A stretch of DNA of 57,262 bases from an uncultured Myxococcales bacterium. Lineage in GTDB: Bacteria > Myxococcota_A > UBA9042. Both the position numbers and the translations under genes were made by a program. Below, one piece after another: positions 41,587 to 51,084 of this stretch (positions within the stretch are counted from its first letter, which is position 1; every line of letters begins with the position of its first letter). Under the pieces are notes generated by a model. The model worked only from the letters and a program-made list of their open reading frames with translations. It ran no database searches and was not told the origin of the DNA. The stretch lies in NCBI GenBank assembly GCA_903924465.1, contig CAIYBN010000049.1:1-57262 (forward strand), given 5' to 3'.

Positions 41587-42432
41587 TTACCGCGTGTTGT
41601 CCATGTTGGCCAGCAGGTTCTTGTAGTCGAGACCTTGGCGCGCTCCGGCCGGACCGTAGAACACGTCATCCAGCGTCAAGCCGTGTGGCGGCGCCGTTTG
41701 CCCCGCGCGCGTGCGATCACCCGAAGCCAGGATCGCGGCAATCTGGCTCGGCGGAAATCGGCCTCGACCCACGTCGACCAGCGTTCCGGCAAAGATTCGC
41801 ACCATATTGAGCAGGAACGCGTTGCCGTCGACCTCGATCTGCACCAGCGGCTGGCTCGCGTCCACGTGCACGCGGCGAATGTGCCGCACGGTCGACTTGG
41901 CCACGCAATCCGCGCCGCGGAACGCACTGAAATCATGGACGCCTTGTAGCTGATCCGCCGCTTGCTGCATCGCTGCGGTATCCAGCGGCCCGCGCAAGTG
42001 CCAGGCGAAACGTCCCCACAGCGGCGCCCGACTCGGTCCCACCCACAGCCGGTAGATGTAGCGTTTGCCCACCGCGTCGTTGCGCACGTCAAAGTCGGTC
42101 GGAACGTCCTGAGCATCCTGAATCGCCACGTCGGCGGGCAGAAAGCGGTTGAGGCCGAGCATCAGGCCCCGCGGTGCGACGTCCCGTTCCGTCCGGATCA
42201 GCACTGGCATCCGCCGCGCATGCACGCCCGCGTCCGTGCGGCTGGACGAGCGCGCGACCACCGTCTCGCCCAACATCTTGAACCAGGCGTCCTCGAGCGA
42301 GGCCGCAACTGTGCGATCATGTTTCTGTCTTTGGAAGCCGCAGAAATCGCTGCCGTCGAACTGCAGCCAGAGCAACACCTGTCTGCTCGTCTGCTCGAAC
42401 GGCGGCGCCGCAGAATCGATCACTTCGGTCAC
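41587..42432 (-). CDS. truA: tRNA pseudouridine(38-40) synthase TruA
   Basis: TruA converts U38-U40 in the anticodon stem of many tRNAs to pseudouridine. The 281-residue product has the catalytic region ARSSSRTDAGVHARRMPVL with the nucleophilic Asp, FDGSDFCGFQRQ, RYIYRLWVG, DFSAFRGADC, and the C-terminal GNAFLLNMVRIFAGTLVDVG, all family motifs. It starts with GTG at 42432, overlapping the stop of the upstream fusion gene by four bases (GTGA), so translation may be coupled. It converges with the Cys-repeat lipoprotein, 14 bases apart. Confidence 0.96.
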   Translation of the reverse strand: MTEVIDSAAPPFEQTSRQVLLWLQFDGSDFCGFQRQKHDRTVAASLEDAWFKMLGETVVARSSSRTDAGVHARRMPVLIRTERDVAPRGLMLGLNRFLPADVAIQDAQDVPTDFDVRNDAVGKRYIYRLWVGPSRAPLWGRFAWHLRGPLDTAAMQQAADQLQGVHDFSAFRGADCVAKSTVRHIRRVHVDASQPLVQIEVDGNAFLLNMVRIFAGTLVDVGRGRFPPSQIAAILASGDRTRAGQTAPPHGLTLDDVFYGPAGARQGLDYKNLLANMDNTR

Positions 42433-44237
42433 AGATCGAAGGCCAGACCAAAGGCCAGGACGGTGTCAGACAAGTCAATCGACTTGGAGCTGCCGAAGTC
42501 GTTCAGCCACAACTTCTGCACCTCGGCGAACAGGTAGCTGTGGTTGACACCCATCTCGATGTCGAAGCTGCGCGCGGCGCCGGGCTCAAAGACATCGAGC
42601 AGCAGGCGCAGGCCAATGGTGCCCTGCAAGCCGCCCGTGCCGCCAATGGCTCGGACCGACTTGCCCGCTTTGGTCGTGTAGGTGCTGATGTTGTTCACGC
42701 CGTCCAGCATCCACCAAAGGCCGTAGACGGCACCGACGCGGGCGTATGGAACAATTGGGAATTCATAGCGTTCCGCAAGAATGTCAAATCGGTACACGGC
42801 GTCGAGCGTCAACGGAATGATGGTCAGCTGCGTCTTGTCGTTGGAAGCGGAACCGTCCGTGAGCAACGCGGTGCCTTGATGCGACCAGCGGCCAATGCCC
42901 AGACCGGCCGCGAACTCGCCAAAAGCGTGCCAAATGCGCCAGTCGACGCTGAAGCCGAAGCCGAGATCGCCGTCCTTCATGACGTCAGCGTACGGTGAAT
43001 GGCCGCTGAACGCGTTGTCGATGCCGGGTTTGTAGCTGCTGACGCGAAAGTCGAGACTCGCCGTCTGTGGTGAGACCGACTGGGCTGCTGCCGGCGAGGC
43101 CAGCGGCGCGCACAGCAGCAGCAACACGACGGTGGTGACGGGCACGCGCGCGCGCCGTCGCCGGGCGACGAACAGGACGAGGACGCCGAGCACCCCCAGC
43201 ACCGCCAGCGGCCCGGGATTGCCGTGTGGCTGAGCGCTGCAGGGCGAATAGCCTCCCTGCTCTTGACCGCCGTCCTCCTGATACTTGTTCCACAAATCGA
43301 AGGTGATGACCGGAATCCCCGTCAGGACCGGTGCCCCCGCACTTTCATTGCCGTTGGCGTCCACCGCAGTCACCGAAACGTAGTATTTCGTGCCGTTGTC
43401 GAGCCCGGTGATCTGGTAGCTGGTGCCCGTCATCGTCCCGGAGTGGCTCGTCTGCAGCGACGCGAAGTCTGCGGTGAACGGCTGGTCCGACCAGTAAACG
43501 CGCGCAGCGATGGTGGTGTCCGTCGGATCCGCTTGGGTCCACGAGATGCGCAAGTTCGTGTTACCTGGCGCAGGCGTATCCATCGTCGGCGTCGCGGGCG
43601 GCGCCAAGTCCAAGTGCACGGTCATTTGCGTACCGAGGTACCCGGAAGTCGTGCCACCAGTGGAGGTGCCGGTCGGCAACACAAAGTAAATCTTGGTGTC
43701 CGTCTCGGTATTGGCATCGCAGTTCAGCCCGGACGGATCCGCGCCGTAGGTGCCCAACAGCAACTTGAAATCGATGTTCAGGATTTCTGACGAGGCGGTC
43801 AACGGATTGGAAAAACTGTGGTCCGACCAGAGGATGAGGCAGCCGTTCGCTGTCGTGCTCTCGATCATGGCGTTCGCGTCACAGCTCGTGCCCGGCGGCG
43901 CGATCTTGATGCCGTAGACCGGCGACAAGTTCAGCGGCGCCACCTGCGTTTTGTCCTGCCACGTCCAGGTGAACTGCACGCGCGCATCGTTGGCTGACGA
44001 GACAGTCGAAATCGTCCTGCAGTCCGCAATGTTCAACGTGTGCGTCACGAGCGAGTTGGCGGCCTGAAACGGCGGCTGGCCGAAGCGGGTCACATCGGGC
44101 GTGAAGATGCTCTTCGACGTGGTCGGCGCGATCGCATCAATGCGCACGATTGCGGCAAGCGCTGGCTGCGCCACAAGGCTGACGAGGGTCCATGCCGTGA
44201 ACAAGGGAACCAGATGGATGTGGGTCGGCCGTTTCAT
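42429..44237 (-). CDS. Fused MXAN_2561/2562-like protein: Fn3, MYXO-CTERM-like segment, outer-membrane barrel
   Basis: The 602-residue frame looks like two proteins in one. Residues 1-364 have a signal (FTAWTLVSLVAQPALA), a beta-rich domain, a fibronectin type III domain (APGNTNLRISWTQADPTD ... TKYYVSVTAVDANG), and then YSPCSAQ, a hydrophobic stretch (PLAVLGVLGVLVLFVA) and RRRRAR, a MYXO-CTERM-like anchor. Residues 365-602 begin VPVTTVVLLLLCAPLASPAAAQ, a second signal, followed by an outer-membrane barrel (LDFRVSSYKPGIDNAF ... VLAFGLAFDL) of the MXAN_2562 type. From memory these two are neighbouring separate genes in Myxococcus. ATG 44237 has a purine-rich site; GTG 43145 could start the second half. 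It overlaps truA. Confidence 0.75.
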   Translation of the reverse strand: MKRPTHIHLVPLFTAWTLVSLVAQPALAAIVRIDAIAPTTSKSIFTPDVTRFGQPPFQAANSLVTHTLNIADCRTISTVSSANDARVQFTWTWQDKTQVAPLNLSPVYGIKIAPPGTSCDANAMIESTTANGCLILWSDHSFSNPLTASSEILNIDFKLLLGTYGADPSGLNCDANTETDTKIYFVLPTGTSTGGTTSGYLGTQMTVHLDLAPPATPTMDTPAPGNTNLRISWTQADPTDTTIAARVYWSDQPFTADFASLQTSHSGTMTGTSYQITGLDNGTKYYVSVTAVDANGNESAGAPVLTGIPVITFDLWNKYQEDGGQEQGGYSPCSAQPHGNPGPLAVLGVLGVLVLFVARRRRARVPVTTVVLLLLCAPLASPAAAQSVSPQTASLDFRVSSYKPGIDNAFSGHSPYADVMKDGDLGFGFSVDWRIWHAFGEFAAGLGIGRWSHQGTALLTDGSASNDKTQLTIIPLTLDAVYRFDILAERYEFPIVPYARVGAVYGLWWMLDGVNNISTYTTKAGKSVRAIGGTGGLQGTIGLRLLLDVFEPGAARSFDIEMGVNHSYLFAEVQKLWLNDFGSSKSIDLSDTVLAFGLAFDL

Positions 44238-44437
44238 CGTCTCGCTTCTCGCCGGGTGCGCCGTCTTCGGCACCATCACGGTCATCATGCACACTTCGTG
44301 CCAATTCGTCGTGTTGCTTTACCTTGTCAACACGTGAAGTTGCCCAACCGCTGTGCTTCCTGCGCCTGCCGCCGCGGCACACAATTCGCGCAGTCCGGCG
44401 ACGCCCGTGCCAATCTGGCAATTCCGGCCCATTTCAG
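44238..44437. other. Upstream region of the fusion gene and end of asd
   Basis: This 200-base spacer lies between asd and the fusion gene on the minus strand. It holds the sigma-54-like element at 44289-44303. A TTGACA (44325-44330, minus) further upstream has no matching -10. A short stem TGCCA-GAT-TGGCA (about 44411-44423) could serve asd termination but lacks a T-run. Confidence 0.4.
44289..44303 (-). promoter_or_regulatory. Possible sigma-54 promoter of the fusion gene
   Basis: The minus strand reads TGGCAC-GAAGT-GTGC, one base off the RpoN consensus TGGCAC-N5-TTGC. The GG at -24 and GC at -12 are kept. The ATG lies about 50 bases downstream, a suitable distance. It is weaker than the element in front of gspC but shares the first nine bases (TGGCACGAA) with it. 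Confidence 0.45.
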
Positions 44438-45469
44438 TCAGTGCACCGCGCCGTGGACCCAGCCGCGCGCGATCGCCAATTGGGCGATCTGCACCGCGTT
44501 GGTCGCCGCGCCTTTGCGCAGGTTGTCGGCAACGACCCACAGGCACAGGCCGTGCGCGACACTCTCGTCCTGGCGAATCCGGCCGACGAAGACGTCGTCC
44601 TTCTCCGCGCAATCCATCGACATCGGATAGCGCTTCTCCGCCGGATCATCGACGACCGTAACGCCTGGCGCAGCCTCCAGAATCGTCCGAGCCTGTGCCG
44701 CGGTGATCGGCCGTTCGAATTCCAGCGCGATCGACTCCGAGTGCCCGGCGAACACCGGCACGCGCACGCACGTCGGGCACACGCGCATGTCCGGTTCTTC
44801 CAGAATCTTGCGGGTTTCGCGCACGAGCTTCCATTCTTCGTCCGTGTAGCCGTTGTCCATGAACGTGCCGATGTGCGGCACCGTGTTGAACGCGATCCGC
44901 GCGTGGTGGACGGTCACGTCGAACGGCCGCTGGTTCAGAAGCGAGATCGTCTGCGTCGACAGCTCGTCGATGCCTTTCTTGCCGGCACCGGAAACCGATT
45001 GGTAGGTCGACACCACGATGCGCTGGATGTGTGCAGCGTCGTGCAACGGCTTCAAGGCGACAACCATCTGGATGGTAGAGCAATTCGGATTGGCGACGAG
45101 ACCTTTGTGCGCGGCCAACGCCTCCGGATTGACCTCCGGCACAATCAGCGGGACGTCCGGATCCATGCGAAACGCCGAGGAATTGTCGATGCACAGCGCG
45201 CCACGTCGGACCGCTTCCGGCAGCAGCAGCTTCGAGACGGCGGACCCGGCTGAGGCCAGCACGATGTCCACGCCGTCGAACGCGGACGGCTCTGCCAGGC
45301 GCACCTTGAGTTTGCGGTGGCCAAATTCAACTTCCTCGCCGACGGAGCGCGACGACGCCAGGGCAATCACTTCGCTTGCCGGAAAATGCTGCTCATCGAG
45401 AACCGTCAGCATTTCGCGACCTACGGCACCGGTTGCGCCAAGAACAGCGACTTTGTAACGACGCGTCAT
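44438..45469 (-). CDS. asd: Aspartate-semialdehyde dehydrogenase
   Basis: Asd reduces aspartyl phosphate to the semialdehyde at the branch point to lysine/diaminopimelate, threonine and methionine; diaminopimelate also feeds the cell wall. The 343-residue product has the NADP-binding GATGAVGREML, the phosphate-binding SSRSVGEEV, DNSSAFRM, the active-site Cys in VANPNCSTIQM (about 130) and the catalytic His region RVPVFAGHSESIAL. The length is typical. ATG 45469 has GGAGGGTG directly ahead; an in-frame ATG four codons upstream is rejected. It is followed by a 200-base gap. Confidence 0.97.
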   Translation of the reverse strand: MTRRYKVAVLGATGAVGREMLTVLDEQHFPASEVIALASSRSVGEEVEFGHRKLKVRLAEPSAFDGVDIVLASAGSAVSKLLLPEAVRRGALCIDNSSAFRMDPDVPLIVPEVNPEALAAHKGLVANPNCSTIQMVVALKPLHDAAHIQRIVVSTYQSVSGAGKKGIDELSTQTISLLNQRPFDVTVHHARIAFNTVPHIGTFMDNGYTDEEWKLVRETRKILEEPDMRVCPTCVRVPVFAGHSESIALEFERPITAAQARTILEAAPGVTVVDDPAEKRYPMSMDCAEKDDVFVGRIRQDESVAHGLCLWVVADNLRKGAATNAVQIAQLAIARGWVHGAVH

Positions 45470-45547
45470 CACACCCTCCAATGGACTTGGGCTAGCTCAA
45501 ATCGATCTGTGTTGGTTCAGCCTTGCGCGCAGTTGCCGCAGCGCCCA

Positions 45548-46495
45548 TCAGGGCGTCGGCAGCGGCGGCGGAAAATCAGGCGGTGGCGGCGGTGGCGGCA
45601 TGCCGCGCACGGGCTGCCAACTGGCCTCGTGCATGCGGATGATCACCGTCGTAATGTTGTCGTGCCCACCGCGCAACTTGGCGGCCTCGACCAGCCGATA
45701 GCACGCAGCTTCTGCCGTCGGCGCGGCCGCCATGATGTCGCGAATATCCCGGTCCTTGACCAGATCCGTCAGGCCGTCGCTCGCCAACAGGAACTGGTCG
45801 CCCACGCGCGCGCTGGCCACGGTGATGTCCGCGACCACGGACTCTTGCAGGCCAAGCGCGCGAACAATCACGTTGCGGTACGGAAAGTTCTCGATCTCTT
45901 CGGGCTGCAACAGGTTCATCCGGATGTATTCGTTGAGCAGCGAATGATCCTCGGTCAGCTGCGTCAGCTTGCGTCCGCGCAACCGGTAGACGCGGCTGTC
46001 GCCGACGTTGGCTACGTAGACCCGATTGCCGACAAACGACGTCGCCACCAGCGTCGTGCCCATATCGCGCAATTGTTCGTGGGCTTGCGCCATCGTGAAG
46101 ACGGTCAAGTTGGCGCGTTCCGCTGCTTTGCGCAGCCGGAGACTGGCCGCACTGCGATCCGGCCCGGTCTCGCCTTTGCGTTTCAGCCGCCGCCAGTAGC
46201 GCTTGATGCGCGCCGTAAACTCGGGGTTTTCGTAGAAATCCCGCAGCGCTTCGACGGTGTACGCAGACGCGACTTCGCCCGCGCTGTGCCCGCCCATGCC
46301 GTCGGCGACCACATACAAACTTTCAGGCTCAAGCAGCAGCAGGGCATCTTCGTTGCCGTCGCGGACCAAGCCGACGTCGGTCAGCCCGAAAACTTCCCGC
46401 ACCATCGCTTCACGCGCCACGCGCGGTGTGGCCGACGCAACCGACTGCGCGTCGGGCGCTGCGGCGGGCTCGGTTGTCACTGCCTTCTTCGGCAT
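45548..46495 (-). CDS. PP2C-type Ser/Thr protein phosphatase
   Basis: The 315-residue protein is a metal-dependent phosphatase of the Stp/PrpC type. It shows VGLVRDGNEDALLL, VVADGMGGHSAGEVAS, MGTTLVATSF, VANVGDSRVYRLR, QFLLASDGLTDLV and RGGHDNITTVII, with the metal-binding Asp residues in place. A Pro-rich tail (PPPPPPPDFPPPLP) ends the protein. It presumably reverses the action of Hanks-type kinases, none of which is nearby. ATG 46495 follows CAGGATCTG; a TTG at 46519 would add eight residues. It is 78 bases before asd on the same strand. Confidence 0.95.
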   Translation of the reverse strand: MPKKAVTTEPAAAPDAQSVASATPRVAREAMVREVFGLTDVGLVRDGNEDALLLLEPESLYVVADGMGGHSAGEVASAYTVEALRDFYENPEFTARIKRYWRRLKRKGETGPDRSAASLRLRKAAERANLTVFTMAQAHEQLRDMGTTLVATSFVGNRVYVANVGDSRVYRLRGRKLTQLTEDHSLLNEYIRMNLLQPEEIENFPYRNVIVRALGLQESVVADITVASARVGDQFLLASDGLTDLVKDRDIRDIMAAAPTAEAACYRLVEAAKLRGGHDNITTVIIRMHEASWQPVRGMPPPPPPPDFPPPLPTP

Positions 46496-46628
46496 CAGAT
46501 CCTGTGTGGCGGCCGTCAAAGTTCGCGCCGGTCAGAGCAGCGGCAGACCGTGACCGCGCATGGCCTTCCCGATGAAGCTAGCTTGACCGGCGCAGTGTGT
46601 CAAACGAAGCGCCAGTTCGCGGACGATC

Positions 46629-47999
46629 TCAGGGACGCAACCGGTCCATCAAGCGGGCAAACGGAATGGTTTCACGGACGTGCGGCAGCCCACACATCCA
46701 CGCGACGGTGCGTTCCAGGCCGAGACCAAAGCCGCCGTGCGGCACGGAGCCGTACTTGCGCAAATCCAGATACCAATCAAAGGCTTCGACGGGCAACTCG
46801 TGCTTGTTGATCGCCGCCAGCAGGGTGTCGTGGTCGTCTTCGCGCTGCCCGCCGCCGATGACTTCGCCGTAGCCTTCGGGCGCCAGCATGTCCACGCACA
46901 ACGCGCGATCCGGACGATCTGGGTCGCGCTTCATGTAAAACGCTTTGACTTCGGCGGGATAGCGGTGCACGAAGATCGGCGTCGCGAACTGCTGGGTCAA
47001 GATCGTCTCATCATCGGCGCCCAGATCGTCGCCAAACGGCATGTCGCTGCCCAGTTTGTGGAGCATTTCAACCGCGGTCGCGTAGTCCAGCCGCGGAAAT
47101 GGCTTCTGGATGAGCGCCAGCGCTTCCCGTCGCGGCTTCAGTTGCTTTTGCTCTTCCACTTCGCTGCGGATGGCATCGATCGTGTCCAGTTCTGCGCCGC
47201 AATCGCGCAGCACGTCCGCGGCAATGGTGCACACCAGCCCTTCGGCGAGGTCCATCACGCCGTTCAGATCGAGGTACGCGGCCTCCGGCTCGACCATCCA
47301 GAATTCGGTCAAATGGCGCCGGGTCTTGGACTTCTCGGCGCGAAACGTCGGGCCGAACGTGTAGACCTTGCCAAACGCCATCGCGTTCGCTTCGTTGTAC
47401 AACTGCCCGGACTGGCTGAGGTACGCCTTCTGGCCGTGGTACTCGGTTTCGAACAGCGTCGACGTGCCTTCGCAGGCAGCTGGCGTGAAAATGGGTGTGT
47501 CCAGAAGCAGATAACCGCTGCTGTCGAAGAAATCGCGAATGGATTTCACGATGCGCGCCCGCACCCGCAGGATCGCGTGCTGGCGACGCGATCGCAGCCA
47601 CAAGTGGCGATGATCCATCAGGAAGGCTACGCCGTGTTCCTTGGGTGAAATCGGATAGTCGGCGGCAGATTCCTGAACCACGGTCAGACCGTCGGCGGCC
47701 AGCTCAAAGCCGATCGGTGCGCGTTCATCACGGCGCACGGTCCCGGACACCAAAATGGAGGTTTCCTGGCTCAAGTGGTCGGCGCGCGCAAACGTGGCGT
47801 CGTCAACGTCGCCCTTGAACATCACGGCCTGGATGATACCCGTGCCGTCGCGCACCTGCAGAAAGTGCAGCTTGCCCTTGGACCGACGGCTGTACAGCCA
47901 GCCGCGGATTTGCACGCGCTGGCCGTCGAACTGCGCGATCGTCGCGACCGTAGCGATGGCCAAGTCGGGCAGCGCAATGGGAAGATGGGGACTGGACAT
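46629..47999 (-). CDS. asnS: Asparaginyl-tRNA synthetase
   Basis: The 456-residue class IIb synthetase has an N-terminal OB-fold anticodon domain ([20 protein letters not shown]), motif 2 ([20 protein letters not shown]) and motif 3 ([14 protein letters not shown]). It has AsnRS-type features such as [30 protein letters not shown] and [15 protein letters not shown]. It is close in size to AsnRS (about 460) and lacks the large insert of bacterial AspRS. ATG 47999 is preceded by GAGGATTTC. It follows the HU/IHF gene by 198 bases on the same strand. Confidence 0.95.
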   Translation of the reverse strand: MSSPHLPIALPDLAIATVATIAQFDGQRVQIRGWLYSRRSKGKLHFLQVRDGTGIIQAVMFKGDVDDATFARADHLSQETSILVSGTVRRDERAPIGFELAADGLTVVQESAADYPISPKEHGVAFLMDHRHLWLRSRRQHAILRVRARIVKSIRDFFDSSGYLLLDTPIFTPAACEGTSTLFETEYHGQKAYLSQSGQLYNEANAMAFGKVYTFGPTFRAEKSKTRRHLTEFWMVEPEAAYLDLNGVMDLAEGLVCTIAADVLRDCGAELDTIDAIRSEVEEQKQLKPRREALALIQKPFPRLDYATAVEMLHKLGSDMPFGDDLGADDETILTQQFATPIFVHRYPAEVKAFYMKRDPDRPDRALCVDMLAPEGYGEVIGGGQREDDHDTLLAAINKHELPVEAFDWYLDLRKYGSVPHGGFGLGLERTVAWMCGLPHVRETIPFARLMDRLRP

Positions 48000-48197
48000 G
48001 AAATCCTCACTGCGGCGCGAGGGGGCGATCGTCAACGTGCCGATCGAACCGGCAACCCGGCGCCGTGAAACGACGCGGCCGCCCGAAACGCCGCAAAAGC
48101 GCCTCGAGCGGCCGGGTCACAAACGGAAACGCACACGACATCCACGCTACGTGACGAAACGGGTTCGGCACATGCAGCCTGTCCTGCCGACGTTCGC

Positions 48198-48476
48198 TTA
48201 CTTCTTGTCGACCTTCGCTTTCAGGCCGAGACCAACCTTGAAGAACGGCATGCTCTTCTCGCCCACCTTGACCGGCTTGCCAGTCTTGGGGTTGCGACCG
48301 GTGTAAGCCGGGTACTTGCGGACGGTGAAGTTGCCGAAGTTGCGAATTTCAATACGATCGCCCTTCTTGAGCGCCTCGACCATCAGGTCGAAAATCGAAT
48401 TGACGACGATGCTGGCCTTGTCCTTGGTCAAGGAGCCTTTGGCGGCGACGGCTTCGATCAGGTCGGACTTGGTCAT
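48198..48476 (-). CDS. HU/IHF-family DNA-binding protein
   Basis: The 92-residue protein has the family layout: helical N-terminus (MTKSDLIEAVAAKGSLTKDK), then IEIRNFGNFTVRKYPAYTG, the DNA-intercalating arm RNPKTGKPVKVGEKSMPFF and a Lys-rich tail. The arm motif NPxTG with Pro in the beta-arm is characteristic. It bends and compacts DNA as a dimer. Both HU and IHF-type names are possible; the NFGNF region leans toward IHF. ATG 48476 has AAGAGG nine bases upstream; the longer frame is rejected. Confidence 0.94.
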   Translation of the reverse strand: MTKSDLIEAVAAKGSLTKDKASIVVNSIFDLMVEALKKGDRIEIRNFGNFTVRKYPAYTGRNPKTGKPVKVGEKSMPFFKVGLGLKAKVDKK

Positions 48477-48815
48477 GATGTTTGCCTCTTGATACTGCCT
48501 AATTGGCGTTGTGGGCCTGTGCGATTTCGTACACAAACGATGGTCGTGGCGCGTTCCGGCTGTTCACAGAGCGTTCATTCCAAAGCCACTGCCTCGCGCG
48601 GAATTGCGTGAGACACCAGCGCTGTCATTTTGCAATTGCTTGGCCTTTACGCGACACGGCCTGACACAGGCCTGGGTGAGAAAACTGGTTCGAAGCGCAT
48701 GCCACCGCTACCAGTGCGGGGTGCGACAGCGCGGCGAACTCTAGCCGACTTCCCATGCGTGGTCAAGAGCTTACTGCTGCACGACCGCGAAATATTCACG
48801 GTTGCGTCACGGCTT
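48477..48815. other. Intergenic region upstream of the HU/IHF gene
   Basis: A 339-base gap between the first tandem lipoprotein and the HU/IHF gene, both on the minus strand. The HU promoter probably lies in 48480-48560, but I see no firm -35/-10. A T-loop-like GGTTCGAAG at about 48688 is not backed by a tRNA fold. I see no small gene. Confidence 0.35.
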
Positions 48816-51047
48816 TCAGTTACAGGGAGCGAGCGTGGCAGGGTAGATCGGGTAGAAATGCGTGAGCAGAACGCCCTTGGCGTCGGCACCGGTGCAGGGA
48901 GCGAATGCGTTCTTGTGCCAAGTGACCTCGCCCACGCACCACATGTCGCCACTGACCATGGACGGTCCGGCAAGGTCGTAAGCCGGTGTCGCGTTGGCGT
49001 CCAGATAGATGCGCACCCGCGGAATGGACGGCCCCATGCTGCCAAACGGCTTGCCGGTTGACGGATCCGTGGCGATCTTGCCGGTCTTCGCGTCGGTCGG
49101 CTTGTCGAACCAATAGCGCACGCCAATCGCATACGTGAATCCGGTTTGCGGCGTGTTGATGTTGATGTTCTCCGGACCCCAGCCGTCGCGATCGTCGAGC
49201 GCAAGAATCGCGTCGTCGGTGGGGTCGGCGGGATCGCCCCAGGTCGTCACGGGGTTGTTGACAAAGCAGTCGCAGAGGTTGCCCCACGGGTCCGGAATGC
49301 CGTTGCCGTCCGCGTCCGGCATCTTCGCCTTCACAGCATTGGGATGCGCCAAATGCAAGTCCATGTCCGTGCCCAGCGTGTCGGTCGGATTCGGGTCGCC
49401 GGCCGTCGTCCACGTCAGCTCGGTGTGCAGCTTGTCATCCGGCACAACGATGAGATTCACGGTCTTGGACTGACAGCCGGGGGCGCCAGCGCTGTCGATC
49501 GTGTCCAACTGAATCGTGTACGTTCCAGCAATTGTCGGCTGAAACGTCACCGTCTTGCCGGTCTTGGCCGGCAGGAACGACGCGTAGGAGCCTTGCGGCT
49601 GGGCCTGCACCGTCCAGTTCCACGTGCCCACGGTCTGGTTCGGCGCCGCGGTCGAACAGCCGCCATCCAGCACGATCGTCGTCTGCGGCGTGACACTGTT
49701 GGAAATCAGCTGGCTGTTCGCCTTGTTCTTCATGGTAAAGCAGGCCGACCCGCAGCTCACCGCCACGCCTTTGGCCGTCACCGGCACGGTCTTGGCGCCC
49801 GCGTCGCTGTCCACCTCCAGCGTTCCCGTCGCGGTCACGCCTGCGCCTGCCGGGGCATACTCGACCTGGACCGCGCACGAGGCCTTGGGCTGCAGCACCC
49901 AGGGCACTGCGGTCGACGGCAGCGCGGTGCCACACGCTCCACCTGGCGAGGTCACGTCCAGCCCAGTGCCGTCGATCGGCTGAAGCGTCGCGCCCGTCAC
50001 GTTGATCGGATCCAGGCCGCAATTGGTCAGCGTCACCTGCTGGGTGCCCTTCTGGCCGAGTCCCACGGAACCCAGGTCCACTGCGATCGGCGCCAGACTC
50101 AGGCACGGTCCGGTCGAGTTCGCCGTCACGGTCACCTTGAGCACGCCGCTGCTGGGATCGTTGCTGGTGATGACCAACGTCGCGCCTTGCTTGAGCGTCG
50201 CCTTGTCCGCGTCCAGCGAGATGTCCATCACCAGACTGCCGCCTGCTTCGATGGCCAAGCCTGGGGAAAACGTTTGCGGCGTGCCGACAACCACCTTCTG
50301 GCTGGCAAAGGACACGGCGCCATACCAGGTGCCGTCGAGCTCAACCTGAAAAATCTGCACCGGAGCCGTGCCCACATTGCTGCAAGTGAGTTGCAGCGGC
50401 GCTGGCGGGCTGCCTGCCGACACCACGCCAAAATCGATTGGCGTCGGCGTGCAACTCAGCTTGGGCGTACCGAAAGCCGTGTCCACCAGGATGTCCCGCG
50501 TCGTGGACGTGTAGGCCGGATCGCCGGTCAGGTGCAGGGATACCTTGAAATGTCGGGGCTTCGCAGTCGGCGGGCGGGTATAGCGAATCGTCAGCTTTTG
50601 CCCCACCGTTGCCGCCCCATCAGGCGCACACGACGAATCAAAACCGACTGGAATCATCGCGGGAAATACCGAAATCGCGCAGTCCTGACCATCTGGACCC
50701 AAACACTGGAACTGATGCGAGGACGTTGCCGCATCGTTTTCGTCCGTCTCGGCAACGTCCACGCCGGTGATCACGACAGGCTTGGCCAGACTCGCCTCAG
50801 CCGCGTTGTCCACCGTGAACTCCAGATCCTTGGTCTGGCCAGTCGCGATACCGGACACGTCCAGCAAGTACGGCGTTGCCTTGGCGTCGACCTTGTTGGC
50901 GTCGCGCAAGTCCAGCTTGCCCTTGCTGTCCAGCTTGTCGTTCTGGGTGCACGTCGCGGGCACACCCGTGGTCGCCGGATCCGAGCCACACGCGCCGCAA
51001 AATGCCGCAAAAGTCAGCGCGGTTGCCAGAAATGCCTGCCGTGTCAT
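48816..51047 (-). CDS. Choice-of-anchor surface lipoprotein, paralog 1
   Basis: The 743-residue product starts MTRQAFLATALTFAAFCGAC, a lipoprotein signal. ASH-like (choice-of-anchor D) Ig domains follow, seen as PTPIDFGVVSAGSPPAPLQL and IAVDLGSVGLGQKGTQQVTL. A PKD-like Ig domain comes at about 460-540 (TTIVLDGGCSTAAPN, TFQPTIAGTYTIQLDTIDSAG). The C-terminal ~200 residues are shared with the next two genes: TDMDLHLAHP, a DxDGNGIPDPW loop, LDDRDGWGPENININ and YAIGVRYW. The core resembles DUF2135/YfaP-type domains (from memory). ATG 51047 has GGGGAG ahead. It is last in a run of three paralogs; the role is probably surface or periplasmic. Confidence 0.85.
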   Translation of the reverse strand: MTRQAFLATALTFAAFCGACGSDPATTGVPATCTQNDKLDSKGKLDLRDANKVDAKATPYLLDVSGIATGQTKDLEFTVDNAAEASLAKPVVITGVDVAETDENDAATSSHQFQCLGPDGQDCAISVFPAMIPVGFDSSCAPDGAATVGQKLTIRYTRPPTAKPRHFKVSLHLTGDPAYTSTTRDILVDTAFGTPKLSCTPTPIDFGVVSAGSPPAPLQLTCSNVGTAPVQIFQVELDGTWYGAVSFASQKVVVGTPQTFSPGLAIEAGGSLVMDISLDADKATLKQGATLVITSNDPSSGVLKVTVTANSTGPCLSLAPIAVDLGSVGLGQKGTQQVTLTNCGLDPINVTGATLQPIDGTGLDVTSPGGACGTALPSTAVPWVLQPKASCAVQVEYAPAGAGVTATGTLEVDSDAGAKTVPVTAKGVAVSCGSACFTMKNKANSQLISNSVTPQTTIVLDGGCSTAAPNQTVGTWNWTVQAQPQGSYASFLPAKTGKTVTFQPTIAGTYTIQLDTIDSAGAPGCQSKTVNLIVVPDDKLHTELTWTTAGDPNPTDTLGTDMDLHLAHPNAVKAKMPDADGNGIPDPWGNLCDCFVNNPVTTWGDPADPTDDAILALDDRDGWGPENININTPQTGFTYAIGVRYWFDKPTDAKTGKIATDPSTGKPFGSMGPSIPRVRIYLDANATPAYDLAGPSMVSGDMWCVGEVTWHKNAFAPCTGADAKGVLLTHFYPIYPATLAPCN

Positions 51048-51084
51048 GTCGAACTCCCCAGTTCCAAAGCCGTTCGCAGGCCGC

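Noticed and set aside
44325..44330. TTGACA as a sigma-70 -35 box for the fusion gene
   Set aside because: No TATAAT-like sequence lies 16-18 bases downstream.
48670..48720. T-loop-like GGTTCGAAG suggesting a tRNA
   Set aside because: Flanking bases do not pair into a T-arm, and no acceptor, D or anticodon stem can be drawn around it.
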